From Leptospirales bacterium (GTDB taxonomy: Bacteria > Spirochaetota > Leptospiria > Leptospirales > Leptonemataceae): a stretch of 10,020 nt of DNA. A model generated the notes under the pieces. It saw only the letters and a list, made by a program, of their open reading frames with translations, was not told the origin of the DNA and did no database searches. The stretch lies in the NCBI GenBank assembly GCA_014238825.1, contig JABAAI010000027.1:1-10020 (forward strand), given 5' to 3'. The number at the start of each line of letters is the position of its first letter. Positions within the stretch are counted from its first letter, which is position 1. Shown here piece after piece: positions 6,777-10,020 of this stretch. The translations under genes were made by a program, and so were the position numbers.

Positions 6777-7724
6777 ATGTCATACGAACTACTTATTTTT
6801 TCTGGAGAATCTAATCCTCAATTATCTCATGAAATTTGTGATTATTTGAAAGTACCTCTAGCTAAGGTTGAGTTGAGGCGTTTTTCCGATGGAGAAATGT
6901 TTGTGAAATTAAATGAAAATGTTCGTGGTCGAGATGTCTATGTAATTCAAACGCTTTCAGCACCAAGCAATGATTATCTAGTTCAGCTGATATTGTTTCT
7001 AGATAGTATAAGACGAGCTTCTGCCGCCAGAGTTACGGTGGTGATGCCTTATTATGGTTATGCACGTCAAGATAGAAAATCTGAGCCACGCGTCCCTATC
7101 TCGGCTCGTGTTATTGCTGATTTACTTGAGGCGATGTTTGCCGACAGATTAATTTGCATGGATTTGCATGCCGATCAAATTCAAGGCTTTTTTCGCATTC
7201 CAGTGGATCATTTGTATGCAGCACCAGTATTTGTGGATTATATAAAACAAAAGAGAATTAAAGATCTAATAGTGGTTGCTCCTGATACTGGTGGTGTAGA
7301 GCGTGCTCGTTTTTTTGCTCGCCAACTAAATGCAAGCCTTGCAATTATTGATAAGCGTCGAGATCGACCAAATGCTTCTGAGGTGATGCATGTTATCGGA
7401 GACGTGAAAGGTAAAAATTGTATTTTATATGATGATATGATCGATACGGCAGGTACTATTAGCAACGCCGCTCAGGCCCTAAAGGATAATGGTGCCATTA
7501 GCGTTGTCGCTTGTGCCTCTCATGCTGTCTTGTCAGGAAAGGCCTATGAAAATATAGAGAATTCTATACTTGATGAGATTATAGTTAGCAATACCATCCT
7601 GCTTAATAAAGAGAAGCCTAAAAAAAGTTTAGAAAAAATAAAGGTTTTATCTATTGCGCATATTGTAGGAGAAGCTATCCGTAGGATACATAATGAGGAG
7701 TCTGTCAGTTCACTGTTCTTATAA
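6777..7724 (+). CDS. prs: Ribose-phosphate pyrophosphokinase (PRPP synthase, class I)
   Basis: The enzyme transfers pyrophosphate from ATP to ribose-5-phosphate, making PRPP for purines, pyrimidines, NAD, His and Trp. The 315-residue length is normal. It shows the regulatory and ATP-binding region RRFSDGEMFVKLNENVRG (34-51), the flexible catalytic loop PYYGYARQDRKSEPRVPISA (91-110), the class I signature DLHADQIQGFF (129-139), DKRRDRPN (192-199) and the PRPP loop DDMIDTAGT (219-227). All key motifs look intact. AAGGGA (6759-6764) lies 12 bases before the ATG, somewhat far. The gene starts 44 bases after glmU, probably on the same transcript. Both genes supply activated sugar phosphates. Confidence 0.97.
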   Translation: MSYELLIFSGESNPQLSHEICDYLKVPLAKVELRRFSDGEMFVKLNENVRGRDVYVIQTLSAPSNDYLVQLILFLDSIRRASAARVTVVMPYYGYARQDRKSEPRVPISARVIADLLEAMFADRLICMDLHADQIQGFFRIPVDHLYAAPVFVDYIKQKRIKDLIVVAPDTGGVERARFFARQLNASLAIIDKRRDRPNASEVMHVIGDVKGKNCILYDDMIDTAGTISNAAQALKDNGAISVVACASHAVLSGKAYENIENSILDEIIVSNTILLNKEKPKKSLEKIKVLSIAHIVGEAIRRIHNEESVSSLFL

Positions 7725-7767
7725 AAAAGAAAAAAAATTAAAGGAGTTTTGCATTATTAAGTATATT

Positions 7768-7797
7768 TTGATTAAATTTTATATTTCTTCTTATTAT
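7768..7797 (+). promoter_or_regulatory. Candidate promoter for rplY-pth
   Basis: TTGATT (7768-7773) and TATTAT (7792-7797) are spaced by 18 bases in a very AT-rich gap between prs and rplY. A start near 7804 would leave a leader of roughly 35 bases. The prediction rests on consensus only; read-through from prs may also feed rplY. Confidence 0.35.
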
Positions 7798-7837
7798 AAA
7801 ATTAATTATAAAAATATGACTTCTTATGCAATAATAT

Positions 7838-8479
7838 ATGATAATGAATGATTATAAATTAAAAGCGAAAGGAAGAGCGCTTACGAGTATAGGTAAGAAT
7901 AAAAACATACGCTTGCGTGATTCTGGTTTTATTCCTGCTAATCTAATTGCTAAGGGGCAGTCAACAATTTTATCCCTACCCGAAAAAGATTTTCAGCTTC
8001 TTATTCAACGTGGGCTTCGTAGTAGTAGCATTATAGATCTATGCTTAGAAACAGAAGCAGGAACTAGTGAGCATAAGGTTGTTGTTAAGGAGATTCAACG
8101 TCATCCTATAAATGGACGATTCTTGCATGCTGATTTTTATAAGACTACTAATGGTGAGCAACTGTCGGTAAAGATAGGTGTTGAAGTCAAAGGGATAGCC
8201 AAGGGAGTCAAGCTAGGGGGACTCATGGAGCAGCATATTAATTTTATAAATGTGCGTACTAAACCCGAAAAATTGCAAGAGAAAGTTGAAGTGGATGTTA
8301 GCGACTTAGATATTGGAGCTGTAATTCGTTTTGATGATTTGAAAATTCCTAAGGAATGGACAGTCATAGGTATTAAGGCCAATCCTATTGTACTAAAAAT
8401 TGCTCATGCTAGAGTTGTTAGTACGGTTGAAGAAAGTGGTGCAGAAGAAAGTTCAGATGAAACACCAAGTGATGAATAA
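7838..8479 (+). CDS. rplY: 50S ribosomal protein L25, Ctc/TL5 (two-domain) form
   Basis: L25 binds 5S rRNA in the large subunit. The first ~95 residues are the 5S-binding domain (GKNKNIRLRDSGFIPANLI, then VVVKEIQRHPINGRFLHADF). The rest is the TL5-type beta domain (GIAKGVKLGGLMEQHIN, VDVSDLDIG), followed by an acidic tail rich in Glu and Ser. The 213-residue length fits the Ctc form, not the 94-residue E. coli form. From memory the sequence resembles Leptospira L25 closely, which is the best taxonomic hint here. ATGs at 7838 and 7844 are both possible, and neither has a Shine-Dalgarno. A strong AAAGGAG at 7740-7746 lies about 90 bases too far upstream. The gene sits between prs and pth, a common arrangement. 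Confidence 0.95.
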   Translation: MIMNDYKLKAKGRALTSIGKNKNIRLRDSGFIPANLIAKGQSTILSLPEKDFQLLIQRGLRSSSIIDLCLETEAGTSEHKVVVKEIQRHPINGRFLHADFYKTTNGEQLSVKIGVEVKGIAKGVKLGGLMEQHINFINVRTKPEKLQEKVEVDVSDLDIGAVIRFDDLKIPKEWTVIGIKANPIVLKIAHARVVSTVEESGAEESSDETPSDE

Positions 8480-8526
8480 TTATTTAATCTTCTACGTTAG
8501 TTATGTTAGTTAAGGGTTATGATAAA

Positions 8527-9111
8527 ATGGAAAAACCTGATATAAAGTTAATTATTGGTTTGGGCAACCCGGGTGATAAGCATATTTCCACTCGTTCTAA
8601 TGTTGGCTTTAAAATTTTAGATATTATTGCAAATAATAATAATATTGAAATTAAAATAAAGAAGAAAAAATCATTGATAGGCCGTGGAGATTTCGAGGGT
8701 AAGGAGGTCGTTTTACTAAAACCATATACTTTCGCTGAAATATGTGGAGAAGCGGCCCTCTATATGGCTTCCTTTTTACGCATCCATCCCAGTAATATTA
8801 TTGTAATATTAGATGATATTTCTTTGCCACTAGGTAAGCTGGTGGTCGAGTATGGAGATATTAAAAACGCACATCCTGCTATTGATAACCTCTGTAGCAC
8901 TTTAAAATCTAATGAATTTATAAGGGTGAGAGTGGGCATTTTAGGGAATAAGTCAGAAGATATGTCTTATGATGACTATACTAGTGAAGAGTTTGATAGT
9001 GAAGAATGGATAAAGTTGATAGAGATCATCAATGATACAGAGGTAGCAATACGCTCAATAGTCCATGGGGAGATAGAGGAAGTAGTTGAAAAATATGGTT
9101 TTTTAGCATAA
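8527..9111 (+). CDS. pth: Peptidyl-tRNA hydrolase family protein lacking catalytic residues
   Basis: The family normally frees tRNA from peptidyl-tRNA dropped by ribosomes. Fold motifs are clear: IKLIIGLGNPG (6-16), STRSNVGF (21-28), KPYTF and CGEAA (about 66-76), ILDDISLPLGKL (94-105) and IRVRVGI. The active site is altered. Compared with E. coli Pth, catalytic His20 is Ser24 (TCT, 8596-8598), Asn68 is Glu71 (the usual TFMNxSG reads TFAEICG), and Asn114 is Pro117 (GGHNG reads NAHPA). Asn14, Asp96 and His116 match the conserved Asn10, Asp93 and His113. The C-terminal part is acidic and diverged. The 194-residue length and position after rplY are normal. I prefer the ATG at 8527, 10 bases after AAGGG (8512-8516); an ATG at 8503 lacks a ribosome binding site. 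It may be inactive or have a new role. Confidence 0.85.
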   Translation: MEKPDIKLIIGLGNPGDKHISTRSNVGFKILDIIANNNNIEIKIKKKKSLIGRGDFEGKEVVLLKPYTFAEICGEAALYMASFLRIHPSNIIVILDDISLPLGKLVVEYGDIKNAHPAIDNLCSTLKSNEFIRVRVGILGNKSEDMSYDDYTSEEFDSEEWIKLIEIINDTEVAIRSIVHGEIEEVVEKYGFLA

Positions 9112-9417
9112 ATTAAGATGTATAATTAAAAATATATAGTGAAGAAAGACTATTTTTCAATTAAACTATTATTTTCTGTGGAGAGAAGTGGCTAATATAA
9201 GCAAGTCATGCAAATTATAAAAAAAGTTAAAATTTGATTGACAAAGACATAGTATGCAGATTCTCTAGTAACTATCGTTGCTTGGCTTGTTACCCTGTTC
9301 CAAGTTGATTAAAAAATGAAGAATATGGGTGAATGTTGCGATTGAATTTATTACTTAGCTCTAGCTAGGTCTTTCGTAATATATAAGCTTTGTTCTATAT
9401 GAACTTAGGAGATTAAA
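9112..9417. other. Intergenic region between pth and acpP
   Basis: I see no gene in these 306 bases. The region should end the pth transcript and start acpP. A perfect TTGACA at 9238-9243 has no matching -10 box at 16-19 bases. AT-rich TAATATATAAG at 9377-9387 could hold a -10 box but lacks a good -35. A short palindrome TAGCT-ct-AGCTA (9357-9368) lies just before it and could be an operator. All of these are weak. Confidence 0.45.
9407..9411 (+). promoter_or_regulatory. Strong Shine-Dalgarno of acpP
   Basis: AGGAG lies six bases before the acpP ATG. It is the best-placed ribosome binding site in the window and fits the very high output usual for acyl carrier protein. Confidence 0.8.
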
Positions 9418-9651
9418 ATGGCAGATTTTGAAAAAATTAAGTCGATTATTACCGAACAGTTAGGAGTAGATGAGTCTGAAGTTACGCCTGAAGCATCTTT
9501 TATAGATGATTTAGGAGCGGATTCACTCGATACAGTTGAGCTAGTTATGGCATTGGAAGAAGAGTTTGGTATTGAGATATCTGATGAGGACGCTGAAAAA
9601 ATTCAATCTGTAGGTGATGTTACGAAATATATAGACGAACATACCTCATAA
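9418..9651 (+). CDS. acpP: Acyl carrier protein
   Basis: This small acidic protein carries growing acyl chains during fatty-acid synthesis. Its length of 77 residues is typical. Ser36, in the signature DDLGADSLDTVEL, is the 4'-phosphopantetheine attachment site. Helix II (LDTVELVMALEEEF) and the following EISDEDAEKI are almost consensus. The sequence is more conserved than its neighbours and, from memory, is close to spirochaete ACPs. A strong AGGAG precedes it. The order acpP then rnc at the right edge is conserved in many bacteria, including spirochaetes. No other fatty-acid gene is present in the window. Confidence 0.98.
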   Translation: MADFEKIKSIITEQLGVDESEVTPEASFIDDLGADSLDTVELVMALEEEFGIEISDEDAEKIQSVGDVTKYIDEHTS

Positions 9652-9685
9652 TTTTTTAGTACCAAAAAGATAATTACAAATATAC

Positions 9686-9732
9686 ATATGTCTCAGAGTA
9701 AAGTGCTTATGCTATTTTATTCTGAGATATAT
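9686..9732 (+). terminator. 17-bp hairpin between acpP and rnc (terminator or RNase III site)
   Basis: The arm at 9686-9702 pairs with 9716-9732 over 17 bp, two of them G-U, around a 13-base loop. The core is TCTCAGAG against TTCTGAGA. A T-rich stretch (GTTTTTCTTTTTCTT) begins 12 bases after the stem. That argues for an acpP terminator, although the gap is larger than in a standard intrinsic terminator and the stem is GC-poor. It ends 55 bases before the rnc ATG, so it could also be an RNase III cleavage site controlling rnc. Confidence 0.5.
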
Positions 9733-9787
9733 ATTCCAATTATTGTTTTTCTTTTTCTTATGACCGATATCATTTACCTTATTAGTC

Positions 9788-10020
9788 ATGCAAGAAATTG
9801 ATGGATTTCTTCGTACTCTTCTGAAATCAGGCGAGTTAAATAAAGACTCCTCGCTTTCATCAAACTCTTTCAAAGACTTATCTTTAATTACCGAAGCCCT
9901 TACTCACCGCTCTTATGCTTATGAACATAAATCTCATAGAATAAAAAAATATTATTAAAAAGATAAGTCTATAGAAAAACCACTAACAGTCTTAAAGACT
10001 CCAAATGATCTTGAAACAAA
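9788..10020 (+). pseudogene. rnc: RNase III 5' part with in-frame stop (runs off right edge)
   Basis: The frame from the ATG at 9788 encodes MQEIDGFLRTLLKSGELN, a Ser-rich stretch, and then LITEALTHRSYAYEH. The last piece is the first conserved motif of the RNase III nuclease domain, an enzyme that cuts double-stranded RNA in rRNA and mRNA processing. A TAA at 9956-9958 ends the frame after 56 codons. In normal enzymes NERLEFLGD follows HRSY within roughly ten residues; here it is absent from the rest of the window. After the TAA the same frame stays open to the edge (KDKSIEKPLTVLKTPNDLET). The stop lies between an A7 tract (9943-9949) and an A5 tract (9957-9961). A disrupted gene, a slippage-rescued gene or a sequencing error are all possible. 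No Shine-Dalgarno precedes the ATG. Its place after acpP supports the identification. Confidence 0.6.

Noticed and set aside
9238..9243. Perfect TTGACA -35 box before acpP
   Set aside because: No -10-like hexamer lies at 16-19 bases; the matching positions read TTCTCT or similar.
9956..9958. Possible reassignment of TAA as a sense codon, explaining the rnc stop
   Set aside because: TAA ends atpD, glmU, prs, rplY, pth and acpP at the family-expected positions, so it acts as a normal stop here.

Overview
The window is AT-rich bacterial DNA carrying mostly core genes. Two sequence impressions recalled from memory point to the spirochaetes, near Leptospira: the two-domain L25 (Ctc/TL5-type) protein and the acyl carrier protein. 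The order ispE, tRNA-Gln(UUG), glmU, prs, rplY, pth fits that idea, but a similar string (ispE, tRNA-Gln, prs, rplY, pth) also occurs in some delta- and gammaproteobacteria. The placement is therefore an inference, not a result. All three standard stop codons are used.

Layout. Positions 1-2862 lie on the minus strand: the start of an unrecognised, extremely acidic protein that runs off the left edge (579 to 1), a 422-base gap, then atpC (F1 epsilon) and atpD (F1 beta). A 225-base divergent region (2863-3087) separates these from a long plus-strand series: sppA (signal peptide peptidase), ybeY (rRNA-maturation endoribonuclease), ispE (isoprenoid precursor kinase, overlapping ybeY by 4 bases), tRNA-Gln, a glmU that encodes only the uridylyltransferase half, prs (PRPP synthase), an AT-rich gap with a likely promoter, rplY (L25) and a pth-family gene. 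After a 306-base gap come acpP and then the start of rnc (RNase III) at the right edge.

The plus-strand genes serve envelope precursors (ispE, glmU), nucleotide and cofactor precursors (prs), translation and RNA maturation (tRNA-Gln, rplY, pth, ybeY, rnc) and fatty-acid synthesis (acpP). The atp pair stands apart from any other ATP synthase gene.

The unusual points are: (1) the pth homologue lacks the catalytic His and two other active-site Asn residues of the family while keeping the fold motifs; (2) rnc has an in-frame TAA just after its first conserved motif, between two poly-A tracts, and its next conserved motif is displaced; (3) glmU ends cleanly without its acetyltransferase domain; (4) atpDC is split from the other atp genes; (5) a protein that is about 28% Asp+Glu opens at the left edge; (6) a 17-bp hairpin lies between acpP and rnc. 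Points 1-3 together suggest a lineage losing or replacing core functions, though a compensated or diverged system is also possible. I see no mobile element, CRISPR array or prophage.
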